Origin: Clostridia bacterium
GTDB lineage: Bacteria; Bacillota; Clostridia; Christensenellales; Borkfalkiaceae
NCBI GenBank assembly: GCA_017536205.1
Contig: JAFXHX010000010.1
Coordinates: 62,001 to 126,000 of the forward strand
Length of the DNA stretch: 64,000 bases
Reading direction: 5' to 3'
Each line of letters starts with the position of its first letter. The first letter of the stretch is position 1. Under the pieces are notes generated by a model. It was not told where the DNA came from and searched no databases. It saw nothing but the letters and a program-made list of their open reading frames with translations. Shown here piece after piece: positions 44,099 through 53,217 of the stretch. The translations under genes and the position numbers were made by a program.

Positions 44099-44112
44099 CG
44101 AACATTTGTTCG
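44099..44112. promoter_or_regulatory. LexA (SOS/Cheo-type) box
   Basis: The minus-strand reading CGAACAAATGTTCG fits the Gram-positive LexA operator CGAACRNRYGTTYG at every position. It is centred about 170 bp upstream of the regulator ATG and directly follows a minus-strand TATAAA (44114-44119), whose best upstream TTGGCA is only 15 bp away. SOS control of the regulator and virion cluster is the most likely role. Confidence 0.65.
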
Positions 44113-44130
44113 TGTTTATAATAAAATAAT

Positions 44131-44157
44131 AATCTTGCCAAAATCAGTCGCAAGATT
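44131..44157. repeat. Inverted repeat upstream of the LexA box
   Basis: Perfect 8-bp arms AATCTTGC/GCAAGATT separated by 11 bp. Possible operator; too weakly T-flanked to be a convincing terminator. Confidence 0.5.
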
Positions 44158-44185
44158 AAAAAATAAAAATATTTATATAAAATTA

Positions 44186-44214
44186 TTGAAAACGTGCGTG
44201 CTTTTGTGTATAAT
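44186..44214 (+). promoter_or_regulatory. Promoter of the propeller surface protein gene
   Basis: TTGAAA (44186-44191), 17-bp spacer, TATAAT (44209-44214), about 30 nt before the ATG at 44250. Confidence 0.78.
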
Positions 44215-44249
44215 ATAGTTTAGTATTAAATTATTACACGGGTGTGCGT

Positions 44250-46754
44250 ATGAGAAAAAGGCTAACTATACTTTTTTTAATAATTTCGTCGGTGTTTACG
44301 CTGGCGTTTTTTGCTACGCCCAAGCACGTTGCTAAAGCAAGCGAAATTGTTGAAACCGAAGCGTTTATGCCATCTTCTGCGCTTGAACTTTATTCGCTCA
44401 CTTCCCCTATTTCCGTTTCTTATAACGACGGGTATTTGGTTATTGCCGAATATTTCGTTAACCCGGAAGACCAAACGGAGTTTAACAGAATATCCGTTTA
44501 CAACCCTAATTTAAAAAAGTTTACGGCGCTACCTAATCACCCTTCAATAAGCAACGTTACGCACGCCGAGTATCATAACGGTTACGTTTACTATCTATCC
44601 GGCTCTTATTTATACTACGTTCCCGTTAGCGATTTAACTAAAACCCCCGTTAAAACTTCGGTAACTTCTTCAAACTTTTTCTCGTTTAACGAAAACTTTT
44701 TAATTACTAACTCATCTAACTCTATAGTTATTTACACCGTTAGTTATGATAGCGAGCCGACTTTTACTGCGGGCGACCCGTTAACGTTTACAACAAAACT
44801 TGCCCTTTTATCTAGCGAGAAAGACGTTTATTATACGCAAGCGGGCAAACTTTATTGCTACCAAGCAAGGCTTAATATGACTTCTTATTTAGTTGGCGAG
44901 TTAGGCGTTGAAGTTAACTATATGGTAGAGTGTGGCACTTATATCTACTACACTTCGGCAAGCGGTGTTTACCGCATTGAAAAGGGAAAAAACAACCAAC
45001 CCGAACTAGTAGTTACGTCTTCTCAAAACGCAAGTGGACTTGGCGAACTAAAAAGCCCGCAAGGAATTACAGTTAGAAACGGCAATTTAATAATTGCCGA
45101 CCCTGAACTTAAATGCATTCAAGAAATTAACGGCTTAAACGGCGAGTTTACGTCGTTTGCAATTACTACTGAAAGCACCGCCGATTATAGGCTTACTTCA
45201 AGCTCATCAAAACTTTTATCTAGTGAAAATTACGTTTACGTTTTAGACGACGGCAAAATGCTTGATGACGGCACCACGTATAAGCGCATAGTCAAAATTG
45301 CGCTTGAAGGCACCGAAAACAAATATTCTTCTATTCCCCTTAACAGTTTATACGAAGAAAACCCCGACTTTAAAGTTGAACTTATTGCCATTTCTGACAC
45401 TCACGCACTTATTTACGACGGTAAAAACCTTAACCTTTACGAACTTGACGGGCTTAAAAAGGTTTATTCAATTCAAAACGAAACGGTTACAACCTTAAAC
45501 TATTTAGACGGCGATTTTTACTATACCGACAAAGCGCTTAACGAAAGTTTATCGGCAGAGATTGTAAACGTTAATAAAATTACCCTTCCTTCGCCAGATA
45601 ATGAACTAACTTCGATTACCGAGCACAAACTTACCGAGTCTAGCGAAATATCAGGCTCGCTTGAAAAAGCCACGATAGACGTGTTTGGTAACGTTTATTT
45701 ACTTCTTGCCGACTCGCAAGGCGCAAAAAGCCTTATAAGGTATTATAACGGCAATTCTAGCATACCTGTTAGCGTAGAGCACGAAGTTATTTCACTTAAA
45801 ACAGACTTTTCTGGTAGCGTTTACGCCCTTTCTTCTAATAACGTTATATATAAATATACTTATAAAGAATCAGCAAGAACTTTTGAAGTTTCTTCTTATA
45901 CTTTAAGCGCTGGGGAAATGACGGCTAAAGATATTGAACTTAACTACCGTTCAAACAAGTGCTACGTTTTACTTGACGCTTGCGTTTTAGTAACGGTGGG
46001 CGACACGCTTGAAATTAGCAACCTTTCAGGCGTTTCGGCAGACAACTTAAAACTTAACGAAGTTACCGAAAACCCCGTATTTTTAACCGTTAATAAAGAC
46101 GCTAAACTTTTTAAAGTAACGCTTGGCAACTACGTTGAAAGCGAAGGGAAAAAATACTTTAAAAACATAACGCCTATATCTAACCCCAACACTTCAAGAG
46201 TTTACCTTGTAATTGCCGAGATAGGCGAAGATTATTACCTTGTATCGTTTAGCCAAAAACTAGTTGCTCTAGTTAGAAAAAACACCGTTAACGTAGACCC
46301 CACTTTTAAAAGCGACGCAAGCGTTATAAGCCCCGATAACTACCAAGAGTTTAAAATAACTATTAGCGAACTTTCGGGCGAAAATTACTACGTTTCTAAC
46401 TCAACCAACGTTTATGCAAAGCCCGTTTTCGACGTTAACTATAAAACTATAACGGCGCAAAAATCGGCTAATTATAAAGCGGTTAAAACGGTTACCTATA
46501 ACGGTTTTTCTATGACGCTTATTAAAGATGAAAACGAAACGCTAATAGGCTACGTTCCAACGGGCTACCTTGTTAATACGACTATTTCTAGCCCCACCAT
46601 AAGCGAAGAAACGGTTAAGGTTTTACAAGGAGATAACGGAAAGCATTTTAACGAATCGCTTATGATTTTAATTATTGCTTTAACGGTTACTCTCTCGCTA
46701 CTATTTATTGAGAAAAAACTTTTGTTCGACAGTGAAGACGTTGCTAAAAAATAA
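44250..46754 (+). CDS. Large secreted beta-propeller protein with SH3-like domain and C-terminal anchor
   Basis: 834 aa. N-terminal signal peptide (about 1-29), then a long beta-propeller/NHL-like region (about 45-690; for example LKSPQGITVRNGNLIIADPE), an SH3-like module (about 715-785: SNSTNVYAKPVFDVNY) and a final transmembrane helix (about 800-820) with a short charged tail. Same anchor and SH3 plan as 42756-43475. Ligand unknown. GTG at 44244 is an alternative start; neither has a strong ribosome site. Monocistronic, ending at a bidirectional terminator. Confidence 0.82.
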   Translation: MRKRLTILFLIISSVFTLAFFATPKHVAKASEIVETEAFMPSSALELYSLTSPISVSYNDGYLVIAEYFVNPEDQTEFNRISVYNPNLKKFTALPNHPSISNVTHAEYHNGYVYYLSGSYLYYVPVSDLTKTPVKTSVTSSNFFSFNENFLITNSSNSIVIYTVSYDSEPTFTAGDPLTFTTKLALLSSEKDVYYTQAGKLYCYQARLNMTSYLVGELGVEVNYMVECGTYIYYTSASGVYRIEKGKNNQPELVVTSSQNASGLGELKSPQGITVRNGNLIIADPELKCIQEINGLNGEFTSFAITTESTADYRLTSSSSKLLSSENYVYVLDDGKMLDDGTTYKRIVKIALEGTENKYSSIPLNSLYEENPDFKVELIAISDTHALIYDGKNLNLYELDGLKKVYSIQNETVTTLNYLDGDFYYTDKALNESLSAEIVNVNKITLPSPDNELTSITEHKLTESSEISGSLEKATIDVFGNVYLLLADSQGAKSLIRYYNGNSSIPVSVEHEVISLKTDFSGSVYALSSNNVIYKYTYKESARTFEVSSYTLSAGEMTAKDIELNYRSNKCYVLLDACVLVTVGDTLEISNLSGVSADNLKLNEVTENPVFLTVNKDAKLFKVTLGNYVESEGKKYFKNITPISNPNTSRVYLVIAEIGEDYYLVSFSQKLVALVRKNTVNVDPTFKSDASVISPDNYQEFKITISELSGENYYVSNSTNVYAKPVFDVNYKTITAQKSANYKAVKTVTYNGFSMTLIKDENETLIGYVPTGYLVNTTISSPTISEETVKVLQGDNGKHFNESLMILIIALTVTLSLLFIEKKLLFDSEDVAKK

Positions 46755-46757
46755 TTT

Positions 46758-46784
46758 AAAAACCCCGATATAATCGGGGTTTTT
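46758..46784. terminator. Bidirectional terminator
   Basis: Twelve-base-pair stem (46758-46769 with 46773-46784), core ACCCCGAT/ATCGGGGT with A and T tails, three-base loop, between convergent genes. Confidence 0.92.
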
Positions 46785-47530
46785 TATTTTGCCAAATATA
46801 CGTTTATTCCGTTTACCATAGAGTGAGTTACGTTAAAAATACGCTCGATAACGCCACTTGAAACAGCATTTTCCTTACTGCCGAAAAACTCTAATTTGCC
46901 GTTGTTTAAAATCATAACGCTATCGGCATAGCGAAGTGCTTGCGTTACGTTATGCATCGTTATTATTGCAGTTTTTTTATGCGTTTTAACTTCATTTTTT
47001 AAAACGTTTAAAAACTCGTTTTCCTTATCTACGTCTAAAAACGCAGTAGGCTCGTCTAACACCATTATTCTAGCATCTTGACAAAGCGCCATTGCTAGAT
47101 ATGCAAGTTGTTTTTCTCCTCCCGACACCTGCGTTACAAGTTTATTTTTATAGTTAACTGCGCCTGTAGTTTCAAGTGCGTAATTTATACGTTCAACGTC
47201 TAATTTGTTAAGCCTTCCTGCAAAATCAAGGTAAGGATTTCTCCCAAAAGAAACTAGGTCGTTAACGCTAAAAGGCGGTGATTTTAGGTGCTGTGGCATA
47301 ATAGAAACGATTGTTGCCCTCTCCCTTTCCGTAAGCGTTTTAAGGTCTTTATTAAGATATTTTATAGTTCCTTCGTAATTTACACTTTGGTCAATTGCAG
47401 ATATAAGCGTTGATTTTCCACTGCCGTTTTTACCTAGAATTACAGTTAGTGAATGCGGTTTAATATTAGCAGTTATATTTTCAAGGGTAAACGATTTACG
47501 CCTTACGGTTAAATCCGTTATTTCAAGCAT
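46784..47530 (-). CDS. ABC transporter ATPase, FecE/BtuD type
   Basis: 248 aa. Walker A LGKNGSGKSTLISA, signature VSGGEKQLAYLAMAL, Walker B RIMVLDEPTAFLD and the His switch ITMHNVTQA are all intact. It drives an importer of iron complexes, haem or cobamides. The ATG at 47530 follows AGGGGG by 8 nt and lies within the last codons of the permease gene. Last gene of the AraC-reductase-ABC operon. Confidence 0.93.
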   Translation of the reverse strand: MLEITDLTVRRKSFTLENITANIKPHSLTVILGKNGSGKSTLISAIDQSVNYEGTIKYLNKDLKTLTERERATIVSIMPQHLKSPPFSVNDLVSFGRNPYLDFAGRLNKLDVERINYALETTGAVNYKNKLVTQVSGGEKQLAYLAMALCQDARIMVLDEPTAFLDVDKENEFLNVLKNEVKTHKKTAIITMHNVTQALRYADSVMILNNGKLEFFGSKENAVSSGVIERIFNVTHSMVNGINVYLAK

Positions 47531-48506
47531 TTTTAGCACCCCCTTTTACTAGCAATATTAGGAAAAACGGTGCGCCGATTAACGCCATTATAATGCCAAC
47601 GGGAAGGTCACTCGGGGCAAAAATAATCTTACCTAAAAAATCGGAAAGGGTTACTAAAATACTACCTGTTAACGCTGATGCAGGAATAAGTTTTTTAAGA
47701 TTTCCACCAACGAAAAGTTTTGCTAGATGCGGAGCAATCAAACCAACGAAGCCAAGTAGCCCACAAATTGAAACTGCAGAAGCAGAAAGCATTGAAGTAA
47801 TTATTATTCCCGTAACCTTTACTCTTTTAACTCTAACCCCAAGCGAGCCTGCAACGGTATCACCCATTCTAATTATGGTTAAATCTTTACTTATTAAAAG
47901 TGCTAAAATCACGCCCGTTACTATTATTATTGAAGGAACTAAAATATCGCCGTAAGTTATTAAAGAAAGTGAGCCTACTGAAAATGCGTGATATGAAACA
48001 AGCGCCGATTCATCTATTAGAGAAATAAACGATATCCCTGCAGAAAACACGGCGTTTATAGCAAGCCCCGTTAGAATTATAGAAGATTTAGTTAGCCCCA
48101 TTTTTCGCGACAACGCAGTAATAAATAACGACGCCAAAAACGCACCTATAAAGGCAAAAACGGGTAAAAAATACGCACTAACGTTTATAAACGCCACAAA
48201 AAATATTACCATTAGCCCTGCGCCCGAATTAACACCAACGATAGACGGGCTTGCCATATCGTTATCGGTAAGCGCTTGGATTATAGTTCCCGCAACCGAA
48301 AGCGCAATTCCCGATAATATGCCGGCAAGCAAGCGTGGCAACCTTAACTGAAACACTATTACACTTGAAGTATTATTGCCTTTAAACGCAGAAAAAAACT
48401 CGGCAAGCGTTAACTTTGCAGAGCCGTAACGCAAGGAAAAAAACGCCGTTAAAAGTAAAATTACGGCGCTAATTATAATAAATAGTTTTTCCTTTTTAAT
48501 TTTCAT
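47523..48506 (-). CDS. FecCD/BtuC family ABC permease
   Basis: 327 aa with about ten transmembrane helices. Family blocks: RLPRLLAGILSGIALSVAGT near residue 55, SPSIVGVNSGAGL and GLIAPHLAKLFVGGNLKKLI. It forms the membrane channel with the adjacent ATPase and binding protein. Overlaps the binding-protein gene by 11 bp. Confidence 0.94.
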   Translation of the reverse strand: MKIKKEKLFIIISAVILLLTAFFSLRYGSAKLTLAEFFSAFKGNNTSSVIVFQLRLPRLLAGILSGIALSVAGTIIQALTDNDMASPSIVGVNSGAGLMVIFFVAFINVSAYFLPVFAFIGAFLASLFITALSRKMGLTKSSIILTGLAINAVFSAGISFISLIDESALVSYHAFSVGSLSLITYGDILVPSIIIVTGVILALLISKDLTIIRMGDTVAGSLGVRVKRVKVTGIIITSMLSASAVSICGLLGFVGLIAPHLAKLFVGGNLKKLIPASALTGSILVTLSDFLGKIIFAPSDLPVGIIMALIGAPFFLILLVKGGAKNA

Positions 48507-49422
48507 ACTCGTTTAAAATTATATCAATTAGCGTTTTATACGCTAAATACCAACGCGCGTTAGGTTTAAAATGGAATAAGTTCTTATCTAAATAGTAAAA
48601 ACTGTTGTTTTTAACTGCTGAAAGCGAAGAAAGCGTTGTTGAAAAATAGTTTTCAATATAATTTTTAGCGCTTTGCTCACTACCCATAGTAGAAATAAAT
48701 ATAATTTCAGGGTTATTTATTAAAATAACTTCTTCATTTAATCCGTCTAGTAATACGGGCGCTTCATCTGCAATATTTTCTGCGTAAAGTTCATTTAGCA
48801 TTTTACACACGAAGTTATCGTTAGAAGCCTTAGCCTTTGCCCCCGTTGAAAACGCCCTTAAAAAAAGTATTTTTTTAGCGTTAGTTGCGTTAATTCGCTG
48901 TTTTTGGTTTGCAATTTCGTTTTCTACTTGTAAAACGTTAGTTTCGTATGCAGTTTGATTTTCGGTTACTTGCGTAAGTTTTTGCATTGCGTTTTTATAA
49001 TCTAAAAAACTATCAACCTTAAACAACGCACACGGAACGCCTTGCGAGCGCAAAAAACTAACGGCTTCTACCTGTTTTGGAATATCGCTACTTGCAATAA
49101 CGAAATCGGGTTTATACGAAACGAGTAGTTCAACGTTTATTTGTTTACCAGCCCCCCCGTCGACAAGTTTAGTTCCCTGTGGCACAAAGCCACGCTCAAC
49201 ACTCTCACCAACGGTTATTGAAGTATGACCACCCGCTAAGTTCCACATTTCGGCAAACGACGAAAATAACACCGCAACGTTTTTAGGCTTGCTATAAAGT
49301 TTAACCTCGTAGCCAGAATTATCTAAAAAAACACAAATCGGCTCTCCTAAATCTATTTTAAAACACGAAACGGATAGCAACGCACTAAAAATTGTAAAAA
49401 TTAAACACAATATGCGTTTCAT
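48496..49422 (-). CDS. ABC substrate-binding lipoprotein, FecB/BtuF type
   Basis: 308 aa. Lipoprotein signal with a Cys at about residue 20 (LLSVSC, a slightly atypical lipobox). The two-lobed periplasmic-binding fold shows PKNVAVLFSSFAEMWNLAGG and LVSYKPDFVIASSDIPKQVE with a long connecting helix (about 140-185), typical of class III binding proteins for siderophores, haem or cobalamin. The ATG overlaps the upstream reductase stop as ATGA. Confidence 0.9.
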   Translation of the reverse strand: MKRILCLIFTIFSALLSVSCFKIDLGEPICVFLDNSGYEVKLYSKPKNVAVLFSSFAEMWNLAGGHTSITVGESVERGFVPQGTKLVDGGAGKQINVELLVSYKPDFVIASSDIPKQVEAVSFLRSQGVPCALFKVDSFLDYKNAMQKLTQVTENQTAYETNVLQVENEIANQKQRINATNAKKILFLRAFSTGAKAKASNDNFVCKMLNELYAENIADEAPVLLDGLNEEVILINNPEIIFISTMGSEQSAKNYIENYFSTTLSSLSAVKNNSFYYLDKNLFHFKPNARWYLAYKTLIDIILNEYEN

Positions 49423-50342
49423 TTTTCCAAAATCTCTAACTTTTTATCTAATAATTCGTTGCAAGACAACAAGCGTTCAACTTCGTTAAGAGTAACGCGT
49501 TCAATAGTTTTGGCAAACCTTTCGCCTTTAACGCCGTAATGCTTAAATATTAAAATGCACTTTTCAATAGCCGAAAGCACTTCTTCTTCAGTTGAAAAAG
49601 TAAGCGATATAGGCGTTGCAATATTAAACTTTTTACCAAAAGTACCACCAACGTAAAGTTTATATTCAACCATATAATCTTCAACGGCTTTAAAGGGGCA
49701 TTTTTTAACGCATCTACCGCAGTTGTTACAAAGTTTACTATCAATATATACCTTGCCGTCTACAACGGTGGGAACGCTTAACGGGCACGCTTTTTCAAGC
49801 GCACAAACCTTGCAACCACGACATTTTTCGTAGTTTATTACGGGAACTTTTTGCCCTATTACGCCAACGTCGTTAAGGTTAGGTTTTACGCAATTATTTG
49901 GGCAACCACCAACGGCAATTTTAAACTTGTGTGGCAAAATTACACCACGGTAACCTTCGTAAAATAGTTCGTGTATTTTTTTCGCTAAACCGTAAGTATC
50001 TATATTACCGTACTGACAAGTAGTACCCTTGCAAGCAACCACGGGCCTAACTTTCGGACCTGTACCACCCGTTTTTAACCCGTTTTCTTCTAAATAACTA
50101 ATAAACGGATTTATATTTTCAAACGGAATACCTTGAACTTCACATGTCAAACGGGTTGTAAAAGCAACTTCACCACTTCCAAAAAGTTTGCTTGCTTTTG
50201 CTATTATTTCAAGTTTTTCAGCAGTAATTTTGCCGTTTACCGTAATTACTCGCGCATTAAAATGAGTACCCGTTCTTTTATCTATTAAAAATCCTTTGCT
50301 TTTTACAAGCGCAATATCTTCTTGCGTAATAACATTATTCAT
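49419..50342 (-). CDS. Siroheme/4Fe-4S sulfite or nitrite reductase-like protein
   Basis: 307 aa. N-terminal ferredoxin-like half domain (about 30-90: LFGSGEVAFTTRLTCEVQGI), the catalytic-type Cys set CKGTTC and GGCPNNC (about 117 and 153) that would hold a coupled 4Fe-4S/siroheme, then two ferredoxin clusters (CRGCKVCALEKACP and CNNCGRCVKKCP). Size and layout fit small AsrC-like assimilatory-type sulfite reductases. AAGGAG precedes the ATG. Cotranscribed with an ABC importer, unusual for sulfite reduction; the importer may supply the metal cofactor or a substrate (inference). Confidence 0.82.
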   Translation of the reverse strand: MNNVITQEDIALVKSKGFLIDKRTGTHFNARVITVNGKITAEKLEIIAKASKLFGSGEVAFTTRLTCEVQGIPFENINPFISYLEENGLKTGGTGPKVRPVVACKGTTCQYGNIDTYGLAKKIHELFYEGYRGVILPHKFKIAVGGCPNNCVKPNLNDVGVIGQKVPVINYEKCRGCKVCALEKACPLSVPTVVDGKVYIDSKLCNNCGRCVKKCPFKAVEDYMVEYKLYVGGTFGKKFNIATPISLTFSTEEEVLSAIEKCILIFKHYGVKGERFAKTIERVTLNEVERLLSCNELLDKKLEILEK

Positions 50343-50373
50343 AAACGTATCTCCTTAATATATTCTACTATAT

Positions 50374-51144
50374 TTAACTTTCTTTTTCAAGCGATAATGT
50401 GCGCTTTTTAACTCTAAAATAAGTTTGCTCGCTATTAAAGCCACCAAGGTAAATTGCTTCTTTAAGTGGCACTCCCTTTTTAACTAAATTAACGGTTGCT
50501 TCATACCTAAGCCCGTTAACGTACTCGTTAATCGAAATGTTAAAATACGAATGAAACACCTTTGAAATATACGTTTCGTTATACCCTAACTTTTTTGCAA
50601 GTTCACATCTAGAAACGTTACCTTTAAAATTATCGTGAACGTAAGATAATAAACTTTTAATAACCGAGTCGCTTTTATCTTTATTTTTACTTACTAGTTT
50701 TAGCCCCGATAAAAGCATTGATAAAAACGCATCGATAATCGACTGAACGTAATATTCGCTACCTTCGCTATTTAAATATTCAAGCGCAAAATTATAAAGC
50801 CTATCAACTAACTTATCGTTTAAAATAACGGGGCTTTCAAAGGATTTATCGCTTATAAGTTCAATAAAGTTATTTAGGTATTTATAAGGAATAATAACTA
50901 CTATAACTTCGTGATTTTTAGCCTTTAATTTAGTATATGAATGAACTTCATAAACTCCAGAAATCATTAAACTTGAATTAGTAAGCGTATATTCTTTTGA
51001 TGAGTTCGTAACTAAATAACGCCCCTTTTTTACAATTATAACTTCTAAATTACTGTGATAGTGCGAGTTAAAAGTATGGTCGTTACCCGTTTGAACTGCA
51101 AGCGCTTCGATTTTTTCTCTATAACTTTCAAAATAACCTTTCAT
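50374..51144 (-). CDS. AraC family transcriptional regulator
   Basis: 256 aa. N-terminal cupin-like sensing domain (HYHSNLEVIIVKKGRYLVTN) and C-terminal double HTH (about 165-255: SRCELAKKLGYNETYISKVF, LKEAIYLGGFNSEQTYFRV). It is divergent from the GH3 gene and 31 bp upstream of the reductase-ABC genes on the same strand, so either could be its target. Probably leaderless: TATAAT ends 6 nt before the ATG and no ribosome site is present. Confidence 0.92.
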   Translation of the reverse strand: MKGYFESYREKIEALAVQTGNDHTFNSHYHSNLEVIIVKKGRYLVTNSSKEYTLTNSSLMISGVYEVHSYTKLKAKNHEVIVVIIPYKYLNNFIELISDKSFESPVILNDKLVDRLYNFALEYLNSEGSEYYVQSIIDAFLSMLLSGLKLVSKNKDKSDSVIKSLLSYVHDNFKGNVSRCELAKKLGYNETYISKVFHSYFNISINEYVNGLRYEATVNLVKKGVPLKEAIYLGGFNSEQTYFRVKKRTLSLEKES

Positions 51145-51150
51145 AAATCA

Positions 51151-51179
51151 ATTATAACACATTTTGATAGTAAATTAAA
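51151..51179 (-). promoter_or_regulatory. Leaderless-type promoter of the AraC gene
   Basis: Minus-strand TTTAAT (51174-51179, weak -35), 17-bp spacer, TATAAT (51151-51156), then six bases to the ATG at 51144. One operator-like repeat lies within it. Confidence 0.6.
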
Positions 51180-51205
51180 GTGTTTTGTTATAGATTTTGA
51201 TAGTA
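51161..51205. repeat. Direct repeat pair, candidate AraC operator
   Basis: ATTTTGATAGTA occurs at 51161-51172 and 51194-51205, 33 bp apart (about three helical turns) in the same orientation. One copy lies in the AraC promoter spacer; the other contains the -35 box of the GH3 promoter. This is the usual layout of AraC-type half-sites. Confidence 0.65.
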
Positions 51206-51224
51206 TTTTATTTTACACTATAAG
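51197..51224 (+). promoter_or_regulatory. Promoter of the GH3 gene
   Basis: TTGATA (51197-51202), 16-bp spacer, TATAAG (51219-51224). The -35 is inside the downstream ATTTTGATAGTA copy. Suboptimal boxes fit activator dependence. Confidence 0.55.
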
Positions 51225-51235
51225 TGGAGGTAGTT

Positions 51236-53215
51236 ATGAAATACGATATTAAAAACTTAACTCTTGATGAAAAAATATCACTCGTAACGGGTGGTGGCAG
51301 TTTTACGCTTTCAACCGCTAACGGAAAACTTAAAGAAGTTATTATGGCAGATGGTCCTCACGGTGTGAGAGCGTGCCGTGAAGGTATTGACGTTAAAGCA
51401 ACTGCTATGCCATCACTTTTTAACGTTGCAAACACTTGGAACACAGAACTATCTAAACTTCAAGGCGAAACTATTGCAGAAGACTGTATTGACAATAATA
51501 TTGACATTTTGCTTGCCCCTGGCACAAACATAAAGCGCAACCCACTTGGTGGAAGAAACTTTGAATATTTTAGTGAAGACCCTATTTTATCAGGCGCAAT
51601 GGCAAGAAGTTATATAGAAGGCGTTCAATCAAAAGGCGTTGGCACTTCACTTAAACACTACTGTTTAAACAATTACGAGTTCGAGCGTTTAGTTCAAAGT
51701 ACTAATTGTGACGAGCGTGCCATTCACGAGATTTATCTTCCTGCTTTTGAAGAGGCAGTTAAGGCTAAACCCTACACCGTTATGTGCGCCTATAATATGA
51801 TTAATGGTGTTTACGCAACCGAAAACAAAAAATACTTTGATATTTTAAGAAATGAATTAGGTTTTGACGGCGTTATTATTTCAGACTGGGGCGCAACTCA
51901 AAATAGCGCAAGGGCTCTTAAAGGAACTCTTGATGTTAGAATGCCCTATTCTACGAAAGCGAAAAACGAAATTAAAGCAGGCCTTGAACAAGGCTATATA
52001 ACCGAGGACGATATCGACCGTGCAGTTTTAAAAGTTATAGAACTTATTGAAAAGTGCGACGTTGAAAGAAAAACTAGCACAACCGTTGAACAAAGACACG
52101 AGAGCGCATTTGATATTGCAAGCGAAAGCATAGTCCTTTTGAAAAACGACGATATCTTGCCCTTAAATGCAAAAAACATATTGCTTGACGGCAGATATAA
52201 ACACGAACCTATCGTTAATGGTGACGGTAGTTCAGACGTTACTCCCGTTAACCCACCCTGCAAACTTTCAGACGAACTTAAAAAAGAACTTCCTAACTCA
52301 AACGTATTTTGCACCAATCTTATTGAAAGCCCACACGTTAAAAAACGTGAAATTAGCGCGTTTTATAAATACGTTTACGAAAATGCTTATTCTTCAGACG
52401 TGGTCGTATTAACAGTTGGCACGGGTTGGGGCATTGAAGGCGAAGGCTACGACCGTGACGGTGCTAAACTTTCTACTTACGAAGAAGACCTTATTTTAAA
52501 CACTGCTAAAGTTAACGAAAACGTTGTTGTTGTTATTTATGCAGGCTCTTACGTTGACGTTTCTAGCTGGATAGATAAAGTTAAAGGCGTTGTTTTGGCA
52601 GGTTATGGTGGTGAAGAAATACAGCGTGCAGTTGCAAAAGTTTTATCTGGTAGCGTTAACCCGTCTGGCAAACTTTCGCAAACTTTCCCAAAAAATCTTA
52701 ATAACTCGCCCTTTACCTACCGTGGAAACGGCCATTACATTGAATATAAAGAAGGTATTTTCGTTGGTTATAGATATTACGAAAAATACAACGAAGAAGT
52801 TGAGTTTCCATTTGGTTTCGGCTTATCGTATTCGCAGTTTGAATACTCTAACTTAAAAGTTGAAAAAATAGAAGAAGGCGAATATAACGTAAGTTATAAC
52901 GTTAAAAACGTTTCTAGCGTTGACGGTAAAGAAGTTTCGCAACTTTACGTTAAAGACGTGTTCTGCCACGTTGAACGCCCCGAAAAAGAACTTAAAGCGT
53001 TTAGCAAAAACCTTATTAAAGCGGGCGAAGAAATTACCGTTACACACAAACTTACAAAGCGTGATTTCTCTTACTATTCAACTGCACTTAACGGTTGGTA
53101 CCTTGAAAACGGCGACTTTGAAATACTTGTTGGCGCATCGTGCACTGATATTAAATTAAAGGCAAAAATCAAAATAGAACTTCCGTTTGAAACGCAATAT
53201 TCAAAATATCTTTAA
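51236..53215 (+). CDS. GH3 family glycoside hydrolase (beta-glucosidase-like)
   Basis: 659 aa from the ATG with GGAGGT 4-5 nt upstream. It has the GH3 N-terminal barrel (MADGPHGVR, LLAPGTNIKRNPLGGRNFEY, GTSLKHYCLNNYE), the nucleophile Asp in GVIISDWGAT (about 220), the alpha/beta sandwich (VVLTVGTGWGIEGEGYDRDG) and a C-terminal fibronectin III-like domain. No signal peptide, so it acts in the cytoplasm on imported oligosaccharides. Exact sugar unknown. Divergent from an AraC gene. Confidence 0.95.
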   Translation: MKYDIKNLTLDEKISLVTGGGSFTLSTANGKLKEVIMADGPHGVRACREGIDVKATAMPSLFNVANTWNTELSKLQGETIAEDCIDNNIDILLAPGTNIKRNPLGGRNFEYFSEDPILSGAMARSYIEGVQSKGVGTSLKHYCLNNYEFERLVQSTNCDERAIHEIYLPAFEEAVKAKPYTVMCAYNMINGVYATENKKYFDILRNELGFDGVIISDWGATQNSARALKGTLDVRMPYSTKAKNEIKAGLEQGYITEDDIDRAVLKVIELIEKCDVERKTSTTVEQRHESAFDIASESIVLLKNDDILPLNAKNILLDGRYKHEPIVNGDGSSDVTPVNPPCKLSDELKKELPNSNVFCTNLIESPHVKKREISAFYKYVYENAYSSDVVVLTVGTGWGIEGEGYDRDGAKLSTYEEDLILNTAKVNENVVVVIYAGSYVDVSSWIDKVKGVVLAGYGGEEIQRAVAKVLSGSVNPSGKLSQTFPKNLNNSPFTYRGNGHYIEYKEGIFVGYRYYEKYNEEVEFPFGFGLSYSQFEYSNLKVEKIEEGEYNVSYNVKNVSSVDGKEVSQLYVKDVFCHVERPEKELKAFSKNLIKAGEEITVTHKLTKRDFSYYSTALNGWYLENGDFEILVGASCTDIKLKAKIKIELPFETQYSKYL

Positions 53216-53217
53216 AA

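Noticed and set aside
44099..44112. LexA box controlling the plus-strand propeller gene
   Set aside because: It lies about 75 bp upstream of that gene's consensus promoter, a poor place for repression.
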